Assembly: GCA_030704765.1 (NCBI GenBank)
Contig: JAUYDD010000190.1
Location: 1 to 17,340 of the forward strand
Direction of reading: 5' to 3'
Source of the DNA: Nanobdellota archaeon
GTDB lineage: Archaea; Nanobdellota; Nanobdellia; Pacearchaeales; GW2011-AR1
Length of the DNA stretch: 17,340 nt
Part shown: positions 1-7,751 of the stretch, in pieces
How the letters are laid out: each line of letters starts with the position of its first letter
Numbering within the stretch: the first letter of the stretch is position 1
Translations under genes and position numbers: made by a program
The notes under the pieces: model-generated
The model's input: the letters and a program-made list of their open reading frames with translations, nothing else
What the model was told of the DNA's origin: nothing
The model's database searches: none

Positions 1-50
1 CAATTCTCGAGCACAAGAAAATTCTTTCAGATGAATTTTCTGTGCAGAAA
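1..50. repeat. Hairpin with TTCAG loop flanking repeat D
   Basis: GCACA at 11-15 and AGAAAATTC at 16-24 pair with GAATTTTCT at 33-41 and GTGC at 42-45, leaving the loop TTTCAGAT. Read on the minus strand it follows repeat D and a second hairpin (AGAAAAAAC/GTTTTTTCT, about 51-70). The same composite order, core then AGGATGC then hairpins then CTGCACAGAAA, is seen after repeat A3 at the right edge. This is part of the window's structured-repeat family; function unknown. Confidence 0.6.
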
Positions 51-71
51 AAACTTTTATGGTTTTTTCTT

Positions 72-161
72 GCATCCTAAAAATTTCCGAATCAGAAAAA
101 TCGCCGATCAAACTCCATCCTTCAGGATGGAGTAGGCGATTTTTCAGGAAATTTTTTTGAT
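72..161 (-). repeat. Structured repeat, variant D
   Basis: Nested imperfect palindrome. The outer stem is AAAAATTTCC (79-88) with GGAAATTTTT (147-156). The middle stem is GAAAAATCGCC (95-105) with GGCGATTTTTC (135-145). The inner stem is CTCCATCC (113-120) with GGATGGAG (125-132), loop TTCA. Read on the minus strand it starts ATCAAAAAAA and ends TTTTTAGGATGC, as do the A repeats, and it has an unpaired TTTGATC 3' of the inner stem where the A repeats have TTTGATT. The stems themselves differ from A, so D shares architecture and signature bases rather than whole sequence. It could act as DNA (a recombination or transposition site) or as RNA. Confidence 0.75.
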
Positions 162-342
162 TATAGCCAATAAAAACAAGTCAGGTTATTCGTACAAGAG
201 AAAATAAACTATTCATCAGTTTTATTAACTGGATAAACTGTTAAGCTAACAAAAATTCTTTGGAAAAATAATCCTCGACGAAGTCAGGTTATTTTTTCAT
301 TAATAGCTTCAGAAAGCTAAGTAGATTCAAGTCATGAAATAA
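162..342. other. Gene-free stretch with small hairpins and a 13-bp direct repeat
   Basis: AAGTCAGGTTATT occurs at 178-190 and again at 281-293. The second copy forms the 3' arm of a hairpin with GAAAAATAATCCT at 263-275. A further hairpin, TAGCTT/AAGCTA with loop CAGA, lies at 304-319. No coding potential or RNA gene is recognisable here. Confidence 0.45.
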
Positions 343-350
343 TTTATATA
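343..350 (+). promoter_or_regulatory. TATA box of the Kazal-like protein gene
   Basis: TTTATATA is centred about 26 bp upstream of the ATG at 372. This is the spacing expected for an archaeal promoter giving a leaderless or nearly leaderless transcript. Confidence 0.6.
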
Positions 351-371
351 TTAGATTTATATCTGATAATC

Positions 372-959
372 ATGAAAAAGAACACATTGATTGTTATTAT
401 TTGTTTTATAATATTGATAATAATAATTGGAATTTGCTATTATTACGGATATACTAAAAGATACAGTGATCCTGACCAGATTATAGGCGGTGATGAAGAT
501 AGTCATGGATGCTTAATAGGTGCTGGATATTCTTATAATGAAACAATTGGAGCATGTGTGAGAGAATGGGAATTAAAATCAGAAGATGGAGTGAGAAAAG
601 CTGCAAAGATTGCTGTTGCACCTTTGAGTTTCCCTGTAACTGTTGTTAAAGTCAATTCTGCAAACTGCATTGGATGTTTTTATATAAAACTTCAAAGAAA
701 TGATAATTCTAATATAATTGAAATTATGCTAGATAATTGGACTATAAGAGATAATAATCAGGATAAAAACAAAGTCTATTGCAGAGCTGAACAAAGGAAC
801 TATGATATCTGCGCGATGGATTATAATCCTGTTTGCGGTTGGTACAATAATGAGATAAGATGCATTAAATATCCATGTGCTAAGACTTATTCAAATGCAT
901 GCTCTGCATGCATTGATAAGAATGTAGAATATTATACACCTGATGAATGTCCTAAATAA
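372..959 (+). CDS. Membrane-anchored protein with Kazal-like cysteine-rich end
   Basis: 195 residues. A hydrophobic segment at about residues 5-25 (runs of Ile/Leu after MKKN) should be a signal anchor, leaving the rest outside the cell. Residues 46-67 hold a C-x-x-GAGYSYNETIGAC-x-REWEL stretch, a pattern I recall from archaeal exported proteins of unknown function. The end (C147, C155, C164, C169, C177, C180, C193) contains NPVCG and KTYSNAC, the hallmark pieces of Kazal-type protease inhibitor domains (PVCGxDGxTYxNxC), with extra residues between PVCG and TYSN including a Cys pair. The family inference is moderate. An inhibitory role against external proteases is speculation. The gene has its own TATA box and converges on the rRNA methylase gene. 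Confidence 0.75.
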   Translation: MKKNTLIVIICFIILIIIIGICYYYGYTKRYSDPDQIIGGDEDSHGCLIGAGYSYNETIGACVREWELKSEDGVRKAAKIAVAPLSFPVTVVKVNSANCIGCFYIKLQRNDNSNIIEIMLDNWTIRDNNQDKNKVYCRAEQRNYDICAMDYNPVCGWYNNEIRCIKYPCAKTYSNACSACIDKNVEYYTPDECPK

Positions 960-1071
960 ACAGGCTATATAATGTAATTAAGGTAGTTAATTTTTAACAA
1001 TCATGATTTTTGTAATTATAGTAATTTAAATTAATAATAGAAAGATTAATCTAAATATGTGAAGATATAAA

Positions 1072-1860
1072 TTATAGCTCTATTACTTCTGTTCTATACA
1101 TCAATATCATATCAGGTATCTTATTAAACCAAGGAATTGGGATACTGGAGATATTTTTTTCTAAAATCTTTTTTGGAATATTCAATTTATTTATTAATTC
1201 TTTTGCTTGTTTTTTAGTAAGAGGTTGATTTTTTCTCTCATGATTATATTCTATAAATAAGCTTCTTAATGCATTTTTTAATTTTATATCTTGCATATCA
1301 TACAAGGATTTTATAAGATATTCTTTATCTGTCTCTGTTTTCTTTTTTGTTATTTTTATAATTTCTGAATCAATCCTTGGAATAGGTGAAAAATACTCTT
1401 TTTTTATTTCTTTGATATTTTTAAATTCAAAAAATGAAGAGAATATTGGATTTTTTTCCATGTTCTCTAGAAAATATTTTGGAACTGCTAAAACTATCAA
1501 GTCTATATTGTCCATACTTATCATAATATGCAGCAAAGGTTCTAGAATATTATAAGGAGGGCTTGAAATTATCTTATTGAATGAATCAGGATTTTTTAAA
1601 ATGTATTTTTTCGCATCTTGGAATATAAGATCTATATTTTCAGGAAGACCTGTTAGAGAATCTTTCAAAGATTCATCTTTTTCAATTGCAATCACTTTTT
1701 TTACATGTTTTGCTAATTCTCTTGTCAAGCCCCCTTTTCCAGGGCCTATTTCTAGGACAATATCCTGTTTTTTCAACTCTCCTGCTTTTATTATATCATT
1801 TATTATCTCTTTTTTAATAATAAAAAATTGATTCAGCGTGTTTAGGTCTTGAGATTCCAT
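1072..1860 (-). CDS. ksgA: rRNA adenine-N6,N6-dimethyltransferase, KsgA/Dim1 family
   Basis: SAM-dependent enzyme expected to dimethylate the two adjacent adenosines near the 3' end of 16S rRNA during small-subunit maturation. Visible motifs, numbered from the upstream ATG at 1881: LNQFF (family GQNFL-like) at 16-20; SAM motif I EIGPGKGGLT at 44-53; acidic AIEKD at 65-69; QDAKK at 88-92; catalytic motif IV as SSPPYN at 106-111, where the family usually has NLPY. A short basic C-terminal domain follows. The frame extends to 1881. I prefer the second ATG at 1860 because ACTATAAATA (1881-1890) sits about 25 bp upstream of it and overlaps the first ATG, and the seven extra residues precede the conserved domain. 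Length is about 262 residues, slightly short for the family. Family confidence is high; the start is moderate. Confidence 0.88.
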   Translation of the reverse strand: MESQDLNTLNQFFIIKKEIINDIIKAGELKKQDIVLEIGPGKGGLTRELAKHVKKVIAIEKDESLKDSLTGLPENIDLIFQDAKKYILKNPDSFNKIISSPPYNILEPLLHIMISMDNIDLIVLAVPKYFLENMEKNPIFSSFFEFKNIKEIKKEYFSPIPRIDSEIIKITKKKTETDKEYLIKSLYDMQDIKLKNALRSLFIEYNHERKNQPLTKKQAKELINKLNIPKKILEKNISSIPIPWFNKIPDMILMYRTEVIEL

Positions 1861-1880
1861 ATGGAAATGAGCATATTTCA

Positions 1881-1890
1881 TATTTATAGT
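1881..1890 (-). promoter_or_regulatory. Candidate TATA box of ksgA
   Basis: ACTATAAATA on the minus strand is centred about 25 bp before the ATG at 1860. It overlaps the alternative ATG at 1881, which favours the shorter protein. Confidence 0.45.
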
Positions 1891-1976
1891 AAATAAAATA
1901 ATAATGAGTTTTTAGATATATTGCATTATTATGATTTGCGTAATTATATAACATTACACTAACCTTGCATCAAAAG

Positions 1977-1985
1977 TTTTAAAAA
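1977..1985 (+). promoter_or_regulatory. Candidate TATA box of the 26-residue microprotein
   Basis: TTTTAAAAA is centred 26 bp upstream of the ATG at 2007, matching the spacing of other promoters in the window. Confidence 0.45.
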
Positions 1986-2006
1986 CACCAGTTTTATCTC
2001 TTAATT

Positions 2007-2087
2007 ATGGCTAGTGAAAAAATAAACAATCTGGGAATTATTTCTATATTAGCTAGCATCATATCAAGTATAATTATTATAGCATAA
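2007..2087 (+). CDS. Candidate single-span membrane microprotein
   Basis: Open frame of 26 codons plus TAA. The peptide has a short polar start (MASEKINN) followed by about 18 residues that are nearly all Ile, Leu, Ala, Ser and Gly, enough for one membrane span. Three things support it: a TATA-like element at the correct distance for a leaderless message, the clear polar-then-hydrophobic layout, and a perfect hairpin starting right after the stop codon. Against it, AT-rich DNA produces Ile-rich short frames by chance and no homologue is known to me. Function unknown. Confidence 0.4.
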   Translation: MASEKINNLGIISILASIISSIIIIA

Positions 2088-2113
2088 GCAAGCTTAAAGA
2101 TTCTAAAGCTTGC
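2088..2113. other. Hairpin after the microprotein frame
   Basis: GCAAGCTT (2088-2095) pairs perfectly with AAGCTTGC (2106-2113) around a 10-nt loop. It starts directly at the stop codon of the 26-residue frame. It could be a transcript 3' end structure or a leader structure of the downstream synthase gene. Confidence 0.5.
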
Positions 2114-2182
2114 AGGATATATCATGAGTCTAAACTACAATAAAAACAAGGGAGAAAGTCAAAAAACATACTTAATTAGAAG

Positions 2183-3760
2183 ATGCTAGAGATATATGAC
2201 TGTACTTTAAGAGAAGGAGAACAAGCTCATGGAGTTAGTTTTTCATTAGAAGACAGGATAGAACTTTGCAAGAGACTAGATGAATTCGGAGTTGATTTTA
2301 TTGAATTAGGATGGCCTTTGACTTCAAAAGAGATATTATCGTCTTTCAAATATGCTATAAAAGCTGTTAAAAATGCAAAGATTGTTGCATTTGGCTCTAC
2401 ATCTATTAAAAGCGATCCTGCACAGGATGATAATCTTAATACAATATTAGAATGCGGAGCTAAATATGCTTGTATTTTTGGAAAGACCTTGCCTGAACAT
2501 ATTGAAAAACAACTTAAGATATCAAAAGAGGATAATCTGAAAAAAATAAAACAAAGCATTGAATACCTAAAAGAAAATGGAATAACTGTTTTTTATGATG
2601 CTGAACATTATTTTGATGCATTTAAGATAGACAAAAATTATGCAATCTCAACCTTGCTCGCTAGTCTTGATGCTGGTGCAGAAAGAATAATCTTATGCGA
2701 CACTAAAGGCGGGATTCTTCCTGATGAAGCTAGAAGTATTATGAAAGAGACTTATGATGAGCTCAGTAGGTCTGGGAAGGTTTTTTCACTTGGCGCACAT
2801 TATCATAATGATTGCGGCATTGCTTTAGCTAATACTTTAGCATCATTAGATTACATAATCCAGGTACAAGGCACAATCAATGGCATTGGTGAAAGAGTAG
2901 GGAACCTGAATTTTTCAGAATTCTTACCTGTATATATTAAGAAACTGAATGGCAAATCAAGAATAGACTTAAAAAAACTAAAAGAAATGAATGAAACTGC
3001 ATACAGGATATCAGGTATAGCTATACCTGAATCAAGACCTTTTATTGGAGACCTTGCATTTTCCCATAAAGGGGGAGTTCATATTGATGCTGAAACTAAA
3101 GGAGCTAGTTATAATCACGAAGATCCAAGAGATTTTGGAAACAAGAGTATTTTTGTATTGAACAGTCTTGGAGGAAGAAATTCAGTTGTCAAGATTGCAG
3201 AGGATTTTGGTTATAGACTTAATAAAAATGATCCTGAAACAAAAGAAAAAATAGAAAGATTATTCAAGGACCTACGAAAGCATGAACAAGCAGGATATCA
3301 ATTAGGCCATCTAAGAGCTGAACAATATCTTTTATTAAGAAAACATCTAGGAACAGATGAACATTTGTTTGATATAAAAGCATGGAATTCTGAAAGCAGA
3401 AAAGATATAACAGGAAAAGAAAGAGCGAGATTCTATTGTGTATGCAATGTAAATGGAATCCTAATAGACCATGAATTAAGTGTAGAAGGAGGGCCTGTTG
3501 AAGCTTGTTTCAATACATTAAAAGAAATACTATCAAAAGACCATCCTGAAGCAAGTGAACTGCGCCTCTATGATTTTAGTGTAAGAATAGCAAGAGAAAG
3601 AGAAGAAGAAAGCACTGTAAGGACTGAAATCTGGTTCAAGAACAGTGAAGAATTCTCAACAGTTGGTGTTGACAGGAATATAATAGGTTCTGCAGTAGAA
3701 GCTATTGCCAAGGGATTCAGATACCATATATTAAGGGCTCAGTCAGGTTTAAAAACATAA
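2183..3760 (+). CDS. cimA: Citramalate/isopropylmalate synthase-family enzyme, CimA type
   Basis: 525-residue acyl-CoA-condensing enzyme of the LeuA/CimA/homocitrate synthase family. CimA would join pyruvate and acetyl-CoA to give citramalate for isoleucine synthesis. Motifs: DCTLREGEQ at 6-14 (active-site Arg and metal Asp), HYHND at 206-210 (metal-binding His pair), GERVGN at 236-241, HKGGVH at 295-300. The length, GVSFS after the first motif, and the C-terminal regulatory half with VGVDRNIIGSAVEAIAKGFRY resemble the long CimA subgroup (TIGR00977-like), where NIIEASWEAL-type text occurs at this place. Substrate choice cannot be read safely from sequence, so 2-isopropylmalate or homocitrate remain possible. 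No other branched-chain biosynthesis gene lies in the window. IleRS starts 30 bp downstream, possibly cotranscribed, which would fit an isoleucine link. Confidence 0.85.
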   Translation: MLEIYDCTLREGEQAHGVSFSLEDRIELCKRLDEFGVDFIELGWPLTSKEILSSFKYAIKAVKNAKIVAFGSTSIKSDPAQDDNLNTILECGAKYACIFGKTLPEHIEKQLKISKEDNLKKIKQSIEYLKENGITVFYDAEHYFDAFKIDKNYAISTLLASLDAGAERIILCDTKGGILPDEARSIMKETYDELSRSGKVFSLGAHYHNDCGIALANTLASLDYIIQVQGTINGIGERVGNLNFSEFLPVYIKKLNGKSRIDLKKLKEMNETAYRISGIAIPESRPFIGDLAFSHKGGVHIDAETKGASYNHEDPRDFGNKSIFVLNSLGGRNSVVKIAEDFGYRLNKNDPETKEKIERLFKDLRKHEQAGYQLGHLRAEQYLLLRKHLGTDEHLFDIKAWNSESRKDITGKERARFYCVCNVNGILIDHELSVEGGPVEACFNTLKEILSKDHPEASELRLYDFSVRIAREREEESTVRTEIWFKNSEEFSTVGVDRNIIGSAVEAIAKGFRYHILRAQSGLKT

Positions 3761-3790
3761 AAAAACAAATAAAATAAGAGAGAAAAGAAA

Positions 3791-6619
3791 ATGTTAAATC
3801 AACAAGAAATTGAAAAAGAGATTCTGGAATTTTGGAAGGAAAATAAAATATTTGATAAACTTAGAGCACAAAATAAAAGTAAAAAGAGATGGAGTTTTCT
3901 TGACGGACCCATAACTGCAAATAATCCCATGGGTGTCCATCATGCATGGGGAAGAACTTACAAGGATTTGTTTCAAAGATTCAAAGCAATGCAAGGATTT
4001 GACCAAAGGTATCAAAATGGCTTTGATTGCCAGGGGTTGTGGATAGAAAGAGAAGAAGAAAAAGCATTGGGATTAAAAAATAAAGAGGATATTGAAAAGT
4101 TTGGAATTCTAAATTTTGTTAAAGCTTGCAAAGCAAGAGTAGAGAAATTTTCAAAGGTCCAGACTGAACAGTCAATAAGATTGGGTTATTGGATGGATTG
4201 GGATAATAATTATTACACTATGACTGATACAAATAATCTGCATAACTGGTTTTTAATAAAAAAATATTTTGATAATGGATGGTTATACAAAGGTAAAGAT
4301 GCTGTTCCTTGGTGCCCTCGCTGCGGAACAGCTAGTTCAAAACATGATATTGCAACAGAAGGTTATAAGGAAGTTAGCCATACTGCATTATTTATGCAAT
4401 TTCCAATAAAAGGAAAACCTGATGAATATTTTTTAATCTTTACAACAACTCCCTGGACTATTCCTGCAAATGTTGCTATTGCTGTCAATAAAAATTTAGA
4501 TTATGTCAAGGTGGAAAATCAAGATTTAAAATATTGGTTAGCTGAATCAAGGCTTTCAGAATTAGAGGGAGAATATAAAATATTAGAAAAAAAAAGAGGA
4601 AAACAATTGAAAGGCATAGAATATATAATGCCTTATGCAAGTTTTGAAGCACAAAAAGATGCTCCACACAAAGTAGTTTTGTGGGAATTGGCTTCTGGTG
4701 ATGAAGGGACTGGAATTGTTCATATTGCTCCAGGTTGTGGTGCAGAGGATTTTAATTTAAGTAAAAAAGAAAATCTACCTGCAATTTGTCCACTTGATGA
4801 AGCGGGAATATATAAAGAGGGATATAAAGAATTTAGTTTGAAAAAATATTCAGATGTTAATAAAAAAGTTCTTGAAGATATGGAACAAAGAAGATTCATT
4901 TACAAAACAGTTCCTTACAAACACAGATATCCTCATTGTTGGAGATGCGGAGAAGAGCTGGTATTTAGATTAGTTGATGAATGGTATGTTAAGTGTAAGG
5001 AAATCAGAGATAAATTAATTAAAGAAAATAAAAAAATAAAATGGTATCCTGAATATGGTAAAATTAGACAGGAGGAATGGTTTAAGAATATGGGTGATTG
5101 GCTTATTTCTAGAAAAAGATATTGGGGATTACCGTTACCGATATGGGAATGTTCTTGCGGAAATATAGAAGTTATTGGAAGTTTAGAAGAATTAAAAGAA
5201 AAAGCTATTGATAAGAAAAAAGTTGACAAACTTCCTGAGTTGCACAGGCCCTGGATCGATGAAATCAAGATTAAGTGTAAAAAATGTGGAAAAGAAGTTG
5301 AAAGAATAAAGGATGTTGGAGATGCTTGGCTTGATGCTGGAATCGTTTCTCTATCGACCATAGGGCCTTATCTTACAAATAAAAAAGAATGGGAAAAATG
5401 GTTTCCTGCGGATATGATAAGCGAGAATATGCCTGGACAATTTAGAGGATGGTTTAATGCATTATTTTGGGCATCTGTAACAATAACTGGAAAAGCTCCT
5501 TTCAAATCATTATTTGGGTATGAAACATTAAAAGATGAAAAAGGAGAGGAAATGCATAAAAGTAAGGGAAATGCAATCTGGTTTGATGATGCTGTAGAAA
5601 AAATCGGAGCTGATCCAATGAGATTATTATATTGTTTACAAGATCCTTCCCAAGAATTGAAATTTGGATATAATGTTGTAAAAGAACCAACTAATAATTT
5701 AAATATTCTCTACAATATGAGAATGTTAATTGAAGATTCAAAGAGAGTTAAAATAGAAAAAGTCGAAGATAAATGGGTATTATCTAAATATAATAAATTG
5801 GCAGAAAATGCAACAAATGAATTGGAAAATTTGCATCCACATCTAGCTACAAGATTGCTGCAAGATTTTTGGTTGAATGACCTTTCAAGAGGATATATAC
5901 AATTTGTAAGAGAAAGGTTATCTGAAAATGATTTAGCTGCAAAATTTATTTTAAAAGAGATTTATTTAGGGCTTATAAAAATGTGTTCTCCAATGATTCC
6001 ATTTATTTGTGAAAAGATATGGCAGGAATTGAGGAATTCGGGTATAGTAAAAGAAGAATCAGTGCATCTTTCTTCATGGCCAAAATTTGACAAGAAATTC
6101 ATTGATGAGAAACTAGAAGAAGAATTCAAGAAAGTCCTAGAAATAATAGAATCAGGATTAAGAGAAAGGGACAAGGCGCAGATAGGATTAAAATGGCCTT
6201 TGTCTAAAGCTGAAATAAAAACTCCTATGAAGTTGACTAAAGAACTTGAAGAATTAATAAAGACACAGCTAAATCTTAAATCAATTATACAATCAAATAA
6301 TAAAGAAGTTGGAGTAATACTTGACACTAAACTCACTAAAGAACTTGAAGCAGAAGGATATTCCAGGGAGATATCAAGAAAGGTCCAAGCAGCAAGAAAA
6401 AATGCTGGTTTTGTAAAAAGCGATAAGATAGAACTTGCATTAATTTTAGACAAAAATATAGAAGATTTAATAGAAAAACAAACTGATTTTATAAAAGAAA
6501 GAGTGAATGCAAAAAAAATATCATTTAAAAATATAAAAGAAAATAATTATAAATTCAAGTCTCAAGACAAGATTAAAGGAAAAAACATAAAAATCTTATT
6601 TTCAAAAATCTCAGATTAG
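3791..6619 (+). CDS. ileS: Isoleucyl-tRNA synthetase, divergent signature form
   Basis: 942-residue class Ia synthetase that charges tRNA-Ile in the cytoplasm. The HIGH region reads ANNPMGVHHAWGRTYKD (43-59). Aligned without gaps it gives GVHH for HIGH, keeping only the last His. The KMSKS loop reads MHKSKGN (588-594). The editing domain is present (TTTPWTIPANVAIAV, then DEGTGIVHIAPGCGAEDF). Cysteine pairs that could bind zinc are at 175/178, 383/386, 454/456 and 496/499. GDAWLDAG and a C-terminal anticodon-binding part (about 660-942) follow. I recall the GVHHAWGR type as widespread in CPR and DPANN genomes. A purine-rich stretch (AGAGAGAAAAGAAA) precedes the start, 30 bp after the cimA stop, so the two may share a transcript. 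Confidence 0.95.
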   Translation: MLNQQEIEKEILEFWKENKIFDKLRAQNKSKKRWSFLDGPITANNPMGVHHAWGRTYKDLFQRFKAMQGFDQRYQNGFDCQGLWIEREEEKALGLKNKEDIEKFGILNFVKACKARVEKFSKVQTEQSIRLGYWMDWDNNYYTMTDTNNLHNWFLIKKYFDNGWLYKGKDAVPWCPRCGTASSKHDIATEGYKEVSHTALFMQFPIKGKPDEYFLIFTTTPWTIPANVAIAVNKNLDYVKVENQDLKYWLAESRLSELEGEYKILEKKRGKQLKGIEYIMPYASFEAQKDAPHKVVLWELASGDEGTGIVHIAPGCGAEDFNLSKKENLPAICPLDEAGIYKEGYKEFSLKKYSDVNKKVLEDMEQRRFIYKTVPYKHRYPHCWRCGEELVFRLVDEWYVKCKEIRDKLIKENKKIKWYPEYGKIRQEEWFKNMGDWLISRKRYWGLPLPIWECSCGNIEVIGSLEELKEKAIDKKKVDKLPELHRPWIDEIKIKCKKCGKEVERIKDVGDAWLDAGIVSLSTIGPYLTNKKEWEKWFPADMISENMPGQFRGWFNALFWASVTITGKAPFKSLFGYETLKDEKGEEMHKSKGNAIWFDDAVEKIGADPMRLLYCLQDPSQELKFGYNVVKEPTNNLNILYNMRMLIEDSKRVKIEKVEDKWVLSKYNKLAENATNELENLHPHLATRLLQDFWLNDLSRGYIQFVRERLSENDLAAKFILKEIYLGLIKMCSPMIPFICEKIWQELRNSGIVKEESVHLSSWPKFDKKFIDEKLEEEFKKVLEIIESGLRERDKAQIGLKWPLSKAEIKTPMKLTKELEELIKTQLNLKSIIQSNNKEVGVILDTKLTKELEAEGYSREISRKVQAARKNAGFVKSDKIELALILDKNIEDLIEKQTDFIKERVNAKKISFKNIKENNYKFKSQDKIKGKNIKILFSKISD

Positions 6620-6711
6620 ATAAAAAACAAGTCTTTTTCACTACTCAATACAGGATAAATAAAACTCATAAACAATAATTTCGACGAGAAAAATATTGTA
6701 ATTATAAAGTG

Positions 6712-6721
6712 ACATCGATGT
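6712..6721. promoter_or_regulatory. Palindrome ACATCGATGT upstream of the TrmB-like gene
   Basis: Perfect 10-bp palindrome about 95 bp before the TATA box of the regulator gene. Longer flanks AGTGAC (6709-6714) and GTCACT (6763-6768) are also inverted. It could be an operator, but nothing in the sequence proves this. Confidence 0.25.
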
Positions 6722-6811
6722 ATATTATGAAAAATCTATTTATAAAAAATGATTTTAAATTGTCACTAATAAGAGAGTTAGTTTATATTGTTATGATTCA
6801 ATGACGAAAAG

Positions 6812-6820
6812 GTTTAAATA
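6812..6820 (+). promoter_or_regulatory. TATA box of the TrmB-like gene
   Basis: GTTTAAATA follows purine-rich GACGAAAAG (a possible BRE). Its centre is about 43 bp before the ATG at 6859, so a leader of roughly 15-20 nt is expected. Confidence 0.5.
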
Positions 6821-6858
6821 CTACTGGTAAATTATTATTATAAAAGAGTAAAAATAAA

Positions 6859-7665
6859 ATGATAGTCAAAGAGGAATTTTTAAACAGACTAAGAAAAATT
6901 TTTGACCTCAATTTATATGAGGTCAAAGTATGGACTGCACTTTTGTCTAGGGGAGTATCAACAGCAGGGGAACTTTCCAATATTTCTGATGTACCTAGAA
7001 GCAGGACTTATGATATTTTAGAGACTCTAGAGAAAAAAGGTTTCATAGTGATGAAACTTGGAAAACCTATAAAATTTGTTGCATTAAAACCTGAAGAAGT
7101 GATTGAAAGAGTAAAGAAAAACATGATTCTTGCTGCTCAAGAAAAATCAAAAAGACTTGAAAAACTCAAAAGTGAAGATATCTTAACTGAATTGAACTCG
7201 CTTTTCACACAAGGTGTCAAATTCGTTGAACCATCAGACCTTTCTGGAAGTGTAAAAGGAAGACAAAATGTATATAATCATCTTGACATGATGATTAGAG
7301 AAGCTGAATCAACTGTCACAATTGTCACTACAGCACAAGGATTGAACAGGAAACTAGAAGCATTAGAATCTAGTCTTGAAAAAGCTAAAAAAAGAGGAGT
7401 AAAAATAAGGATTGCAGCTGAAATAACAGAACATAACAAACAGATTGTAAAAGAACTATCAAAATATGCTGAAATCAGAAACATGCCAAAAGGAATGCGT
7501 GCGAGATTCTGCATTGTTGATTCTGAGCAATTATTGTTCATGGTCCTGGATGATGACAAAGTGCATCCTAACTATGATGTAGCTATCTGGCTCTCTACTG
7601 ATTTCTTTGCCCAAGCAATGGAGCAGCTATTTGAGATTGCTTGGAAAACTTTCAAAGCTGCATAA
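6859..7665 (+). CDS. TrmB-family transcriptional regulator
   Basis: 268 residues. The N-terminal winged helix-turn-helix (about 10-75) has the TrmB layout: LYEVKVWTALLSRG, then TAGELSNISDVPRSRTYDIL (recognition helix region), then LEKKGFI and a wing leading to KPIKFVALKPEEVI. A short coiled segment (about 90-115) links to a C-terminal domain (about 125-268) of the phospholipase-D-like, ligand-sensing type seen in TrmB proteins lacking the sugar-binding domain (SVKGRQNVYNHLDMMI, AKKRGVKIRIAAEI, FCIVDSEQLLFMV). No sugar transporter or metabolic operon lies next to it, so its targets cannot be inferred. A palindrome in its own upstream region would fit autoregulation. It converges on the TPR gene. 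Confidence 0.88.
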   Translation: MIVKEEFLNRLRKIFDLNLYEVKVWTALLSRGVSTAGELSNISDVPRSRTYDILETLEKKGFIVMKLGKPIKFVALKPEEVIERVKKNMILAAQEKSKRLEKLKSEDILTELNSLFTQGVKFVEPSDLSGSVKGRQNVYNHLDMMIREAESTVTIVTTAQGLNRKLEALESSLEKAKKRGVKIRIAAEITEHNKQIVKELSKYAEIRNMPKGMRARFCIVDSEQLLFMVLDDDKVHPNYDVAIWLSTDFFAQAMEQLFEIAWKTFKAA

Positions 7666-7751
7666 AAAGGTGATTGATTTCTGAAATGATACTGTATATA
7701 AATTATAAAGAAATATGTAAACATTAAGAAGAAAGAAACACTATATTTATT

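Noticed and set aside
2124..2189. 21-residue leader peptide overlapping the cimA start
   Set aside because: The frame ATG 2124 to TAG 2189 overlaps the ATG at 2183, but it lacks a run of Ile/Leu/Val codons, a clear start signal and alternative hairpins, so attenuation is not supported.
6727..6804. 25-residue frame upstream of the TrmB-like gene
   Set aside because: No promoter at the right distance and no distinctive composition; likely chance.
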